Part shown: piece by piece, positions 24,281 to 32,894 of the stretch
Numbering within the stretch: position 1 is the first letter of the stretch
Layout of the letters: the number at the start of each line of letters is the position of its first letter
Assembly: GCA_038238015.1 (NCBI GenBank)
Contig: JBBRYA010000016.1
Coordinates: forward strand, 1 to 57,510
Direction of reading: 5' to 3'
DNA from: DASQFQ01 sp038238015
GTDB lineage: Bacteria > Actinomycetota > Thermoleophilia > Solirubrobacterales > Solirubrobacteraceae
Length of the DNA stretch: 57,510 bases
Translations under genes and position numbers: made by a program
The notes under the pieces: generated by a model
Told to the model about the DNA's origin: nothing
Database searches by the model: none
The model's input: the letters and a program-made list of their open reading frames with translations, nothing else

Positions 24281-25726
24281 TCAGCGCGCGGCCGGCCCCG
24301 AGTCCGCGCCGCCCGAGGCCAGCGCGGGCGAGGCGGTCGCTCCCGGCTGGGTGCCGGCAGGCTCGGCGGTCGCCGGGCCCTTGACGGGCTGCGACCCGGC
24401 TGGATCCGCGGCCGGCCCCGGCGTGGCGGCCGGTGCCTCGGGCGAGGCCGCCGCGACCGGCTCGGGCGGCGCGGTGGCGCCGCCCGTGACCACCGGATCG
24501 GGGTCGGGCGCCGACGTCACGTCGGCCGGGAGCTCGGAGGTCGCCGGGTCGACGGCCAGCGGATCGTCCAGTGCCGGTCCGACGATCACAGCGTCGACCG
24601 GCTTGGCCTTCGCCGGGCGTTCCCCGACCGGAGTGCGGACGGTCGCGGGCGCGGCGGCGGCGGTACTGATGAGCGCGGCGTGGCCCGCTGCCCGCGTCGT
24701 CTCCGGCGCCGGCACGACCCGTGCCGCGGGCCGCGCCCAAGGCGTCGCGTGGTCGGCCAGCCGCTGGACCTCGACCGCGCTACCGGCCGCGACCACCGCC
24801 GTGCACACGACCGCGGCGACCTTGCAGGCGGTGATGGTGGCGCCGGCCGCGGCGCTCGTGGCGAGCGCCCCGCCGCCACCGCCGGCCGCGGCACCACCGG
24901 CGGCAGCACCGCCGCCGCCAAGGCCCAGGAGCTGAGCCGCCAGGGCGACCGGACCGGCCACGCCGGGAGAGAGCGCGGCGAAGGAGCGGCGCATGCCGCG
25001 CAGCGCGGTGCGGTACTCCTGGCAGCCGTCGCATTCGCGCAGGTGCTTGCGCGCGCGGCCCGACGCCTTCACGCCGCGGTCATAGGCGCCCATGAGATCC
25101 GCGCGGATGACCTCGCAGTCGGTGTCGCGCGCCTCCGCGGCCTCGACGAGCCCGACGCGGGCGCGCACGAGCAGCGACTTCACTGCCGGAACGGTGACGC
25201 CGAGCGCCGCCGCGAGGTCGGCGTAGGACATGCCGTCCATCTCGCGCATGAGCAGCGCCGAGCGCTGCTGCTCGGGCAGCCGGCCGACGTCGGCGACGAG
25301 ACGCGCGAGGTCCTCGCGGCGCTGGGCGTCCTCGAGCGGGTCGTGCAGCGGCGTGCGCGAGACCTCGTAGATGTCCGCGGGCGGCGGGGTGGGGCGCCGC
25401 AGGTGATCGATGCAGCGGTTGTGGGCAACGCGATAGAGCCAGGCGCGCACGTTGACGTCGCGCTCGTCGTTGCGCAGGGCTCCGAAGGCGCGAACGAAGA
25501 CGTCCTGGAGCACGTCCTCGGCGTCCTGGCGCGAGTGCGCGGAGAGCATCTGGCGCACGTAGGCGAACAGGCGCTGGCGGTAGCGGTCGTGGATCGCGGA
25601 GAACGCGTCGTCGCTGCCCGCACGGAACAGTGCCACGAGCTGCTCGTCGGAGCGCAGGCGGAGCAGCGGGGTGGGAATCGAGAGGCGAGTGAGGCTCGCC
25701 GGTGCGCGAAGGGCTGATGCTTCCAC
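24281..25726 (-). CDS. ECF-type sigma factor with C-terminal zinc-finger, membrane segment and extracytoplasmic tail (copy 2)
   Basis: 481 aa. Sigma-2 about residues 30-100 (FSAIHDRYRQRLFAYVRQML, DAEDVLQDVFVRAFGALR, RAWLYRVAHNRCIDHLRR), sigma-4 about 140-195 (LMREMDGMSYADLAAALGV, AVKSLLVRARVGL), then His-x3-Cys-x2-Cys (KHLRECDGCQEY) near residue 228, a Gly/Ala-rich linker, a hydrophobic segment (ITACKVAAVVCTAVVAAG) and a Pro/Ala-rich tail. The layout is the same as the gene at 16317, though the sequences differ clearly. GTG start behind AGGAGCGG (complement of about 25733-25740). The leucine-dehydrogenase-like gene follows 22 nt downstream on the same strand. Confidence 0.87.
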   Translation of the reverse strand: MEASALRAPASLTRLSIPTPLLRLRSDEQLVALFRAGSDDAFSAIHDRYRQRLFAYVRQMLSAHSRQDAEDVLQDVFVRAFGALRNDERDVNVRAWLYRVAHNRCIDHLRRPTPPPADIYEVSRTPLHDPLEDAQRREDLARLVADVGRLPEQQRSALLMREMDGMSYADLAAALGVTVPAVKSLLVRARVGLVEAAEARDTDCEVIRADLMGAYDRGVKASGRARKHLRECDGCQEYRTALRGMRRSFAALSPGVAGPVALAAQLLGLGGGGAAAGGAAAGGGGGALATSAAAGATITACKVAAVVCTAVVAAGSAVEVQRLADHATPWARPAARVVPAPETTRAAGHAALISTAAAAPATVRTPVGERPAKAKPVDAVIVGPALDDPLAVDPATSELPADVTSAPDPDPVVTGGATAPPEPVAAASPEAPAATPGPAADPAGSQPVKGPATAEPAGTQPGATASPALASGGADSGPAAR

Positions 25727-25795
25727 GGTGGTTCCGCTCCTGTCAGTGCGGTGACGCCGACTCTAACCTCTGGCGCGGCAGGAAGTTGTGTTGTT

Positions 25796-26209
25796 GTGAG
25801 CTATTTCACCCTCCCCATCCGCGAAGGCCTCGAGCTGCCCCTCTCGGAGGTCGAGCTGCGCGCCAGCCGCTCCTCCGGGCCCGGCGGCCAGCACGCCAAC
25901 GTCACCGCCTCGCGCGTCGAGGCGAGCTTCGACGTGCACGCCTCCGCGACCCTCTCCGAGGCGCAGAAGGCGCGCATCGCCGGGCGGCTCGGCTCGCGCG
26001 TGACCGCCGCGGCGCAGGACACGCGCTCCCAGCACCGCAACCGCGAGCTCGCGCTCGAGCGCCTCGCGAGCCGGCTCGGCTCCGCCCTGGAGGTGCGACG
26101 CCCGCGAACCAAGACGCGTCCGACGCGCGCTTCCAAGAAGCGCCAGGCGGAGGCCAAGCGCCGCCGCGCGGACATCAAGCGCGGGCGGCGCCGGCCGGAC
26201 CTCGACTAG
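25796..26209 (+). CDS. arfB: ArfB/ICT1-like peptidyl-tRNA hydrolase (ribosome rescue)
   Basis: 137 aa. The GGQ motif SSGPGGQHANVTASRVE sits in the release-factor catalytic fold, and the C-terminus is a basic tail (RPRTKTRPTRASKKRQAEAK, then RRRADIKRGRRR) that in ArfB enters the empty mRNA channel. Together they define a codon-independent factor that frees stalled ribosomes. The frame is open from 25751, but GTG 25796 gives the usual N-terminus (SYFTLPIREGLELPLSEVEL) with AGGA 12 nt upstream and TAACCT at 25764-25769 as a possible -10. It is divergent from the sigma gene. Confidence 0.9.
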   Translation: MSYFTLPIREGLELPLSEVELRASRSSGPGGQHANVTASRVEASFDVHASATLSEAQKARIAGRLGSRVTAAAQDTRSQHRNRELALERLASRLGSALEVRRPRTKTRPTRASKKRQAEAKRRRADIKRGRRRPDLD

Positions 26210-26222
26210 TGGACCCGTCCGC

Positions 26223-27593
26223 CTAGCCCCCGATCCGGATCAGCTTCTTGTTGACGAACTCGTCGATTCCGTAGCGGCCCAGCTCGCGCCCGAACCCGGA
26301 GCGCTTGACGCCGCCGAAGGGCAACTCGGCGCCGTCGGCGCCGACCACGTTGATGAACACCATCCCCGCCTCGATCTTCTCCGCGACGCGCAGCGCCTGC
26401 TCGGAATCGGTGGTCATCACGTAAGAGCCGAGGCCGTAGGGCGTGTCGTTGGCGAGCTCGACCGCCTCCTCCTCGGAGCCGACGCGGTAGACCGATGCGA
26501 CGGGACCGAAGAACTCCTCGTGACGGGCGTCGTTGTCCGGGCCGATGTCGGTCAGCACGGTGGTCTTGAAGAAGTTGCCGTCGTGGTCGCCGCCGGCGAC
26601 GAGGGTCGCGCCCTCCTCGATCGCGCGGCGCACCTGCTCGGCGAGGCGATCGGTGGCCCCCGAGGAGGAGAGCGGGCCGATCTCGGTGTCGGGCTTGGTC
26701 GGGTCGCCCGGCTCGACGGCGGTCATCGCGGCGGTGAACTTCTCCAGGAACGGCTCGTAGAGGTCGTCGACCACGATGAAGCGCTTGGCGGCGTTGCAGG
26801 ACTGGCCCGTGTTGTCGACCCTGGCCGCGACCGCGGACTCCACGGCTCCGTCGAGGTCGTCGGTGCTCAGCAGGATGAACGGGTCCGAGCCGCCCAGCTC
26901 GAGCACGACCTTCTTGAGGTTGCGACCGGCGATCTCGGCGACGGCAGCGCCCGCGCGCTCAGAGCCGGTCAGCGACACGCCGCGCACGCGCGGGTCGGCG
27001 ATCACGGTCTCGATCTGCGCGTTCGTCGCGTAGACGTTGATGTACGCGTCGGCCGGGAAGCCGGCCTCCTGGTAGAGCTGCTCCATCGCCGCGGCGGACT
27101 CGGGGCACTGCGGGGCGTGCTTGAGCAGGATCGTGTTGCCGATCGCCAGGTTCGGGCCCGCGAAGCGCGCCACCTGGTAGTAGGGGAAGTTCCACGGCAT
27201 GATCCCCAGCAGGACCCCGTAGGAGCTGCGGCGCACGAACGCGGAGCCGTCACCGTCGAGCAGGTCGATCGGCTCGTCGGCCAGCAGCTTGGGCGCGTTG
27301 TCGGCGTAGAACTCGTAGATCGCGGCGGTGAAGTCGAGCTCGGCCAGCGCCTGCTCGACCGGCTTGCCCATCTCGCGCACGATGATGTCGGCGAGCCGCT
27401 CGCGCTGCTCGGCGTGCAGCTCCCCGATTCGGCGCACGAGCGCCGCGCGGTCATCGACCGTCGTGGAGGCGCTCCACTCCCGGTGCGCCGCGTCCGCACG
27501 GTCGATCGCCGCGCGCAGATGTCCGTCGGAGATGGTCGGGTACTCCTTGACGGTCTCTCCGGTTGCCGGGTTCACGACGGCGTAGTCGCTCAT
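26223..27593 (-). CDS. NAD(P)-dependent succinate-semialdehyde/aldehyde dehydrogenase
   Basis: 456 aa. Catalytic Cys in NTGQSCNAAKRFIV, general-base Glu in VVLELGGSDPFIL, NAD-binding GSERAGAAVA, N-terminal PWNFPYYQVARF and C-terminal ELPFGGVKRSGFGRELG. The length and the LGGSDPF variant fit the shorter succinate-semialdehyde dehydrogenase subgroup (GabD2/Sad type). It probably oxidises succinate semialdehyde or a related aldehyde in the cytoplasm. A GAGAAGAG ribosome binding site precedes the ATG. The substrate is inferred from family only. Confidence 0.88.
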   Translation of the reverse strand: MSDYAVVNPATGETVKEYPTISDGHLRAAIDRADAAHREWSASTTVDDRAALVRRIGELHAEQRERLADIIVREMGKPVEQALAELDFTAAIYEFYADNAPKLLADEPIDLLDGDGSAFVRRSSYGVLLGIMPWNFPYYQVARFAGPNLAIGNTILLKHAPQCPESAAAMEQLYQEAGFPADAYINVYATNAQIETVIADPRVRGVSLTGSERAGAAVAEIAGRNLKKVVLELGGSDPFILLSTDDLDGAVESAVAARVDNTGQSCNAAKRFIVVDDLYEPFLEKFTAAMTAVEPGDPTKPDTEIGPLSSSGATDRLAEQVRRAIEEGATLVAGGDHDGNFFKTTVLTDIGPDNDARHEEFFGPVASVYRVGSEEEAVELANDTPYGLGSYVMTTDSEQALRVAEKIEAGMVFINVVGADGAELPFGGVKRSGFGRELGRYGIDEFVNKKLIRIGG

Positions 27594-27670
27594 GCTCTTC
27601 TCGCTTGATCAGAAGGTCGGGACTCCGGCATCCTCGCATCCTCCCGGCCCAGTGCACGTAGGCTCTGCCC

Positions 27671-28669
27671 ATGCGGCGTGTGGTGGTGCTCGGAATTGTC
27701 CTTGCCGGGGTGCTCACGGCGCCCGCGGGCGCGACGCTGGTCTACAGCCGCCCCGGCAGCTCTCCGCAGCTGACGGCGCACGTCTATGCGGCGGCCGACG
27801 ACGGCTCCGGGGCGCGGCGGATCGCCGCCGGCTACGAGCCCCAGGTATCGCCCGACGGGCGCACGGTGGTGTTCCGGGCGCGCCGGCCCGGGTCCCGCGA
27901 GGCGCTGCGGACGGTGCCGGCGGCGGGTGGCGCGTCGCGCACGCTGGCGAGCTCGTCGCAGCCCGTCGGCGCGAGGTTCTCGCCGGATTCGACGCGCGTG
28001 GCGGCAGAGATCGACGGGCGCCGGCTCGCGGTGTTCGACCTCGCCACGGGTGCGCGCACCGACGTGGCGCGCGGCTCCATCCAGGGTCTGAGCTGGTCGC
28101 CGGCGGGGACGACGCTGGTCTACGGGCGCGCCGAGAGCGCGTCCGTCGGCGCGCCCAGCGATCTCTACAGCGTGCCCGCCGCGGGCGGCGCGCCGCGGCG
28201 GCTGACGCGCGACCAGCGCTCGATCGGGCCGGTCTGGGGGAGACGCGGGATCGCCTACGTCAAGGAGCAGCGCCGGCCCGGCGACGCGCCGCGCTACGAC
28301 GTGTGGCTGCGCCCGCCGCGCGGTGCGGCGGACCGGCAGCTCACGCACGTTCCCGCCGGCCCGCTGGTCAGCGGCCTGGTGCCGGTCGACTTCTCGGCCG
28401 ACGGCTCCCGGCTGCTCGCGCTCTTCGTCGGCACCGACACGGGCGTGGGGTACGCGGTCTCGGTCGCCTCCGGCCGCGCCCGCGCACTCAGCCCCAACGT
28501 CGAGACCGGGCTCGTGGGCGTCGCGCTCTCCGCCGACGGTAGGACGATCCTCGCGCAGACCGGCGGGCTCGATCCGTCCAACCACCACGACGTCGTCGCC
28601 GTCCCGTTCGGCGGCGGAGGCGTGCGCGTGCTGGCGCGCGGGGGCTCGACGCCCGCTTGGAGCCGCTGA
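27671..28669 (+). CDS. secreted TolB-like (PD40) beta-propeller protein
   Basis: 332 aa. Signal peptide about residues 1-21 (VLTAPAGAT). Repeats of the WD40-like PD40 type occur throughout: ARRIAAGYEPQVSPDGRTVV, SQPVGARFSPDSTRVAAEI, GSIQGLSWSPAGTTLVYGR, PVDFSADGSRLLALF and LSADGRTILAQ. Such propellers usually bind proteins or polymers outside the cell. TAGGCT (27659-27664) lies 6 nt before the ATG, so a leaderless transcript is likely. acdS follows 7 nt after the stop, suggesting one transcript, though the functional link is unclear. Confidence 0.82.
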   Translation: MRRVVVLGIVLAGVLTAPAGATLVYSRPGSSPQLTAHVYAAADDGSGARRIAAGYEPQVSPDGRTVVFRARRPGSREALRTVPAAGGASRTLASSSQPVGARFSPDSTRVAAEIDGRRLAVFDLATGARTDVARGSIQGLSWSPAGTTLVYGRAESASVGAPSDLYSVPAAGGAPRRLTRDQRSIGPVWGRRGIAYVKEQRRPGDAPRYDVWLRPPRGAADRQLTHVPAGPLVSGLVPVDFSADGSRLLALFVGTDTGVGYAVSVASGRARALSPNVETGLVGVALSADGRTILAQTGGLDPSNHHDVVAVPFGGGGVRVLARGGSTPAWSR

Positions 28670-28676
28670 GGCCTGC

Positions 28677-29684
28677 GTGAAGCTCGACGCCTTCGCCCGC
28701 CGGCCGCTGACCTTCGGCCCCTCGCCGGTCCACCGGCTCGAGCGGCTGACCGCGCACCTGGGCGGCGCGTCGGTGTGGGCCAAGCGCGAGGACTGCACCA
28801 GCGGCCTGGCCTTCGGCGGCAACAAGACGCGCAAGCTCGAGTACCTGGTCGCCGACGCGCTGGCCAAGGGCTGCGACACGCTCGTCTCGATCGGAGGCGT
28901 GCAGTCCAACCACACACGCCAGGTGGCGGCCGTGGCGGCGCACCTCGGGTTGAAGTGCGTGCTCGTCCAGGAGCACTGGGTTGACTGGCCGGAGGTCATC
29001 TATGACCGCGTGGGCAACATCCAGCTCAGCCGCATCATGGGCGCCGAGGTGCGGCTGGACGCCGCCGGCTTCGGCATCGGCTTCAAGGACAGCTGGGAGC
29101 GCGCGATCGCCGACGTCGAGGCGGCCGGCGGCGTGCCCTACGCGATCCCGGCCGGCGCCTCCGATCACGAGCTGGGCGGCCTGGGCTTCGCCCGCTGGGC
29201 GCAGGAGCTGGCCGCGCAGGAGCAGGCGCTGGGCGTGTTCTTCGACACGATCGTCGTCTGCTCGGTAACGGGCTCGACGCAGGCCGGGATGGTGGCCGGC
29301 TTCGCGGCGCAGGAGCGCGAGCGCCGCGTGCTCGGGATCGACGGCTCGGCGCGGCCGGCCGAGACGCGCGAGCAGGTCGCGCGGATCGCGCGCGCCACCG
29401 CCGCGCTGATCGAGGTCGGCCGCGAGCTTCGCGAGGACGAGATCGTGCTCGACGAGCGCTACCACGCCGGCACCTACGGGATCCCCGACGAGCAGACGCT
29501 CGAGGCGATCCGCACCGCGGGGCGGCTGGAGGGCATGCTCACCGACCCGGTGTACGAGGGGAAGTCGATGGCCGCGCTCATCGACCTCGTCTCGCGCAGG
29601 GAGATCGAGCCGGGCGCCAACGTCCTCTACGCCCACCTCGGCGGGCAGCCGGCGCTCAGCGCCTACGCGGGCGTCGTGACGTGA
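28677..29684 (+). CDS. acdS: 1-aminocyclopropane-1-carboxylate (ACC) deaminase
   Basis: 335 aa, the normal AcdS length. Very close to known ACC deaminases: LTFGPSPVHRLERL, KREDCTSGLAFGGNKTRKLE with the PLP lysine (Lys50), SIGGVQSNHTRQVAAVAAHL, VCSVTGSTQAGMVAGFA, TLEAIRTAGRLEGMLTDPVY and VLYAHLGG. The Glu in TLEAIR and the Leu in VLYAHLGG are the residues that separate true ACC deaminases from D-cysteine desulfhydrases. The product would be 2-oxobutyrate plus ammonia from the plant ethylene precursor. GTG start 7 nt after the propeller gene; the stop overlaps the next start (GTGA). Confidence 0.93.
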   Translation: MKLDAFARRPLTFGPSPVHRLERLTAHLGGASVWAKREDCTSGLAFGGNKTRKLEYLVADALAKGCDTLVSIGGVQSNHTRQVAAVAAHLGLKCVLVQEHWVDWPEVIYDRVGNIQLSRIMGAEVRLDAAGFGIGFKDSWERAIADVEAAGGVPYAIPAGASDHELGGLGFARWAQELAAQEQALGVFFDTIVVCSVTGSTQAGMVAGFAAQERERRVLGIDGSARPAETREQVARIARATAALIEVGRELREDEIVLDERYHAGTYGIPDEQTLEAIRTAGRLEGMLTDPVYEGKSMAALIDLVSRREIEPGANVLYAHLGGQPALSAYAGVVT

Positions 29685-31921
29685 CGATCGAGACCGCGGA
29701 GCCCTCGCCGGTCGAGCTCGCCGTCCTGGACGGCGTGCAGCGGCGTGTGCTGTGGCTCGCGGCGGCGATCGTGCACCACGCCAACCACGTCCGCCCCAAC
29801 CGCTCGGGCGTGAAGGTCGGCGGCCACCAGGCCTCGAGCGCCTCGATGGTCTCGCTGATGACCGCGCTGTGGTTCGCGTTCCTGGAGGCGCCCGACCGCG
29901 TCTCGGTCAAGCCCCACGCCTCGCCGGTCCTGCACGCGATCAACTACCTGCTCGGGCGCCTGGACCGCGAGTACCTGACCACGCTGCGCGAGTACGGCGG
30001 CCTGCAGTCCTATCCGAGCCGCGCCAAGGACCCCGACCCCGTCGACTACTCCACGGGCTCGGTCGGGATCGGGGCGACCGCCCCGATCTGGGGCGCGCTC
30101 GCCCATCGCTACGTGGCCGGGCACTTCGACGTGCCGGTCGGCGGGCGCCAGATCGCGCTGATCGGGGACGCCGAGCTCGACGAGGGCGCGTGCTGGGAGG
30201 CGATCGCCGACCCGATGGTCGAGGGCCTCGGCGAGGTGCTGTGGGTCGTCGACCTCAACCGCCAGTCGCTGGACCGCGTCGTGCCCGCCATCGCCGCGGG
30301 GCGGCTGGCGAGCATGTTCGAGGCGGCGGGCTGGCACACGGCGATGGTCAAGTACGGCCCGCGGCTGGCGGCCCACGTCCCGCTGCGCGAGCGCGTCGAA
30401 GCGATGCCCAATGAGGAGTACCAGCGCCTGCTGCGGGCCGGCGCGCCAGAGCTGCGCGAGCGCCTGGAGGTCGACGCGGAGGATCTCGACGACGACGACC
30501 TGCTGGCCACGTTCCGCGACCTCGGCGGCCACGACCTCGGCGCGCTGCTCGACGGCTACCGCCAGGCCGACGCGGTGCGCGACCGCCCCTCGGTCGTCTT
30601 CGCCTACACGATCAAGGGCTGGCGGCTGCCGACCGAGGGCCACCCCGCCAACCATTCGGCGCTGCTCAACGACGAGCAGTACCTCGAGCTGGCCGCGGCC
30701 CTCGGGGCGGATCCCGCGGACCCGTGGGCCGGCTTTGAGGACGGCAGCGCGGAGGCGGAGCTGTGCGCAGCGGCGGCGCGCAGGCTCGAGCGGCCCGCGC
30801 CGCGCTCCGTGCGCGAGGCGCCGCAGGTGCCCGAGCACCTTGGCCGGGCACACACCGGGTCGGAGTCCACCCAGCAGGCGTTCGGGCGCTTCTTCGTCGA
30901 CCTCGTGCGCGAGGCGCCGGAGGTGGCCGAGCGCGTGGTCACCGTTTCGCCCGACGTCGGCACTTCGACCAACCTCGGCGGCTGGATCAACAAGGCGGGC
31001 ATCTGGTCCCCGGGGGACAGGATCGACTGGTTCGCCGACGACACCGACACGCTCGTGCGCTGGCGCGAGTCAGACCATGGCCGCCACATCGAGCTGGGGA
31101 TCGCCGAGGTCAACCTCGTCGGGCTGCTCGGCGAGCTCGGCGCCACGTGGTCGCGCGACGGCCAGCCGCTGCTTCCCGTAGGGACGATCTATGACCCGTT
31201 CGTCGCGCGCGCGCTCGAGCCGTGGTCGTTCGGGATCTACGCGGGCGGCCAGTCGATCCTCGTGGGCACGCCGAGCGGCGTCACGCTCGGGCCCGAGGGC
31301 GGCGCGCACCAGTCGGTGATCACGCCCTCGATCGGCATCGAGCAGCCGGGCTGCGTGGCGTGGGAGCCCGCGTTCGGCCAGGACTTCGAGTGGACGTTCC
31401 TGCACGCGCTGTCGCGGCTGGGCCGCGAGGACGGCGAGGCCGCCTACTTCCGGCTCTCCACCCGCCCGATCGACCAGGCCCTGCACACGGGCACGCGCGA
31501 GCAGGTGCTGCGCGGCGGCTACCGCCTGCGCCCGCACGAGGCGCCCGACGTCGTGATCGCGGTGATGGGCGCGCTGGTCCCGGAGGCGCTCGCGGCCGCG
31601 GGCGTCCTCGCCGAAGAGGCCGGGCTCGCCGCCGAGGTCGTGTGCGTCACGAGCGCGGACCTGCTGTTTCGCTCCTTCCAGGCCCGCTCGGGCCTCGGCG
31701 AGGGCGACCCGGCGGCGCTCCTCGACCTGCTCCCGCACGGGGTCCCGATCGTGACGCTGCTCGACGGCCACCCGCACACGCTCGCCTTCCTCGGCTCGCC
31801 GATCGCCTGCCTCGGCGTCCAGCGCTTCGGCCAGTCCGGGGACCTCTCGGAGCTCTACGAGCACCACGCGATCGACGTCGAGTCGGTGGTCGGCGCGGCG
31901 CTGGACCTGCTGGACGCCTGA
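29681..31921 (+). CDS. AceE-like thiamine-diphosphate 2-oxoacid dehydrogenase E1 / transketolase family
   Basis: 746 aa. An N-terminal TPP domain resembles homodimeric pyruvate dehydrogenase E1 (KVGGHQASSASMVSLMTALW, ALIGDAELDEGACWEAI, VVDLNRQSLDRVV), followed by a transketolase pyrimidine domain (VSPDVGTSTNLGGWINKAG, HIELGIAEVNLVGLLGELG) and a TK C-terminal domain. The metal-binding motif is GDAELDE where GDGEMDE is usual. It is shorter than classical AceE (about 890 aa). Its GTG overlaps the acdS stop by 4 nt, so the enzyme may oxidise the 2-oxobutyrate released by AcdS; no E2 lies nearby. Substrate is inference. Confidence 0.82.
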   Translation: MTIETAEPSPVELAVLDGVQRRVLWLAAAIVHHANHVRPNRSGVKVGGHQASSASMVSLMTALWFAFLEAPDRVSVKPHASPVLHAINYLLGRLDREYLTTLREYGGLQSYPSRAKDPDPVDYSTGSVGIGATAPIWGALAHRYVAGHFDVPVGGRQIALIGDAELDEGACWEAIADPMVEGLGEVLWVVDLNRQSLDRVVPAIAAGRLASMFEAAGWHTAMVKYGPRLAAHVPLRERVEAMPNEEYQRLLRAGAPELRERLEVDAEDLDDDDLLATFRDLGGHDLGALLDGYRQADAVRDRPSVVFAYTIKGWRLPTEGHPANHSALLNDEQYLELAAALGADPADPWAGFEDGSAEAELCAAAARRLERPAPRSVREAPQVPEHLGRAHTGSESTQQAFGRFFVDLVREAPEVAERVVTVSPDVGTSTNLGGWINKAGIWSPGDRIDWFADDTDTLVRWRESDHGRHIELGIAEVNLVGLLGELGATWSRDGQPLLPVGTIYDPFVARALEPWSFGIYAGGQSILVGTPSGVTLGPEGGAHQSVITPSIGIEQPGCVAWEPAFGQDFEWTFLHALSRLGREDGEAAYFRLSTRPIDQALHTGTREQVLRGGYRLRPHEAPDVVIAVMGALVPEALAAAGVLAEEAGLAAEVVCVTSADLLFRSFQARSGLGEGDPAALLDLLPHGVPIVTLLDGHPHTLAFLGSPIACLGVQRFGQSGDLSELYEHHAIDVESVVGAALDLLDA

Positions 31922-31946
31922 CCCGCAAGGGCATAGCGTGCCGCAC

Positions 31947-32894
31947 ATGGCCTCCACCCACGAGTTCCCCACCGACCACGTCCACTACCTCTGGGACACC
32001 GGTACCGAGCCGGTCCTGTCGATCGCCGACGGCGACACCGTGGAGATCGAGACTCGCGACGTCAGCGACAATCAGATCACGCCCGACTCGGACACGAGCG
32101 TGATCGCCGGCCTGGACTGGGACCGCGTGTACCCGCTCGCCGGGCCGATCGCCGTCGAGGGCGCGCAGCCGGGAGACACGCTCGCGATCGAGATCCTCGA
32201 CCTGCAGACGCGCGGGTGGGGATGGACGGCGATCCTGCCGGGGCTGGGCCTGCTCGCCGAGGACTTCCCCGACGCCTACCTGCGGATCTTCGACCTCAGC
32301 GGCGGTGACGTCGCCCAGCTCGAGGGCGCCGCGATCCCGCTCGAGCCGTTCCTGGGGACGATGGGCGTGTGCCCGGCCGGCGCCACCGCGCAGCCGATCA
32401 TGCCGCCCGGGACGTTCGGCGGGAACATGGACACGCGCCAGCTCACGCGCGGCACCACGTTGTACCTGCCGGTGCAGGTCGAGGGCGCGCGGTTCTCCTG
32501 TGGCGACGCCCACGGCGCGCAGGGCGACGGCGAGGTCTGCGTCACCGGCCTGGAGGCGCCGATGTTCGCGTCGCTGCGCTTCAGCGTGCAGAAGGGGCGC
32601 GCGCTGCCCGCGCCCCAGTACCGGACCGCCGGCGCGCTGACCACGCGCGTCGACCACGGCGGCTTCTACGGGACGACGGGCGTCGGCGGCGACCTCTACG
32701 CGGCGGCCCAGGACGCCGTGCGGGCGATGGTCGGCCACATCACGGGTGAGCACGGGCTTTCGCCCGAGGACGCCTACCTGCTCTGCAGCCTCGTCGTCGA
32801 CCTGAAGATCTCCGAGGTCGTCGACGCCGGCCAGTACGTCGTCAGCGCGCTGCTGCCCGAGGCGGTGTTCTCGCCCGAGAGCCTCACGAGCTGA
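31947..32894 (+). CDS. acetamidase/formamidase family protein
   Basis: 315 aa, FmdA/AmdA family: GPIAVEGAQPGDTLAIEILD, PPGTFGGNMDTRQLTRGTTL and FSCGDAHGAQGDGEVCVTGLE, the usual metal-binding and active-site blocks. It should release ammonia from a small amide. The ATG at 31947 is preferred over a GTG at 31938 because TAGCGT (31934-31939) then lies 7 nt upstream; the GTG would fall inside the hexamer. It follows the ACC deaminase/E1 pair by 25 nt, so the cluster could scavenge nitrogen from plant-derived compounds. The 3' end overlaps the convergent gene by 11 nt. Confidence 0.9.
   Translation: MASTHEFPTDHVHYLWDTGTEPVLSIADGDTVEIETRDVSDNQITPDSDTSVIAGLDWDRVYPLAGPIAVEGAQPGDTLAIEILDLQTRGWGWTAILPGLGLLAEDFPDAYLRIFDLSGGDVAQLEGAAIPLEPFLGTMGVCPAGATAQPIMPPGTFGGNMDTRQLTRGTTLYLPVQVEGARFSCGDAHGAQGDGEVCVTGLEAPMFASLRFSVQKGRALPAPQYRTAGALTTRVDHGGFYGTTGVGGDLYAAAQDAVRAMVGHITGEHGLSPEDAYLLCSLVVDLKISEVVDAGQYVVSALLPEAVFSPESLTS

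Noticed and set aside
31938..31946. GTG start for the acetamidase three codons upstream
   Set aside because: It lies within the TAGCGT hexamer that fits as -10; the ATG at 31947 is better placed.
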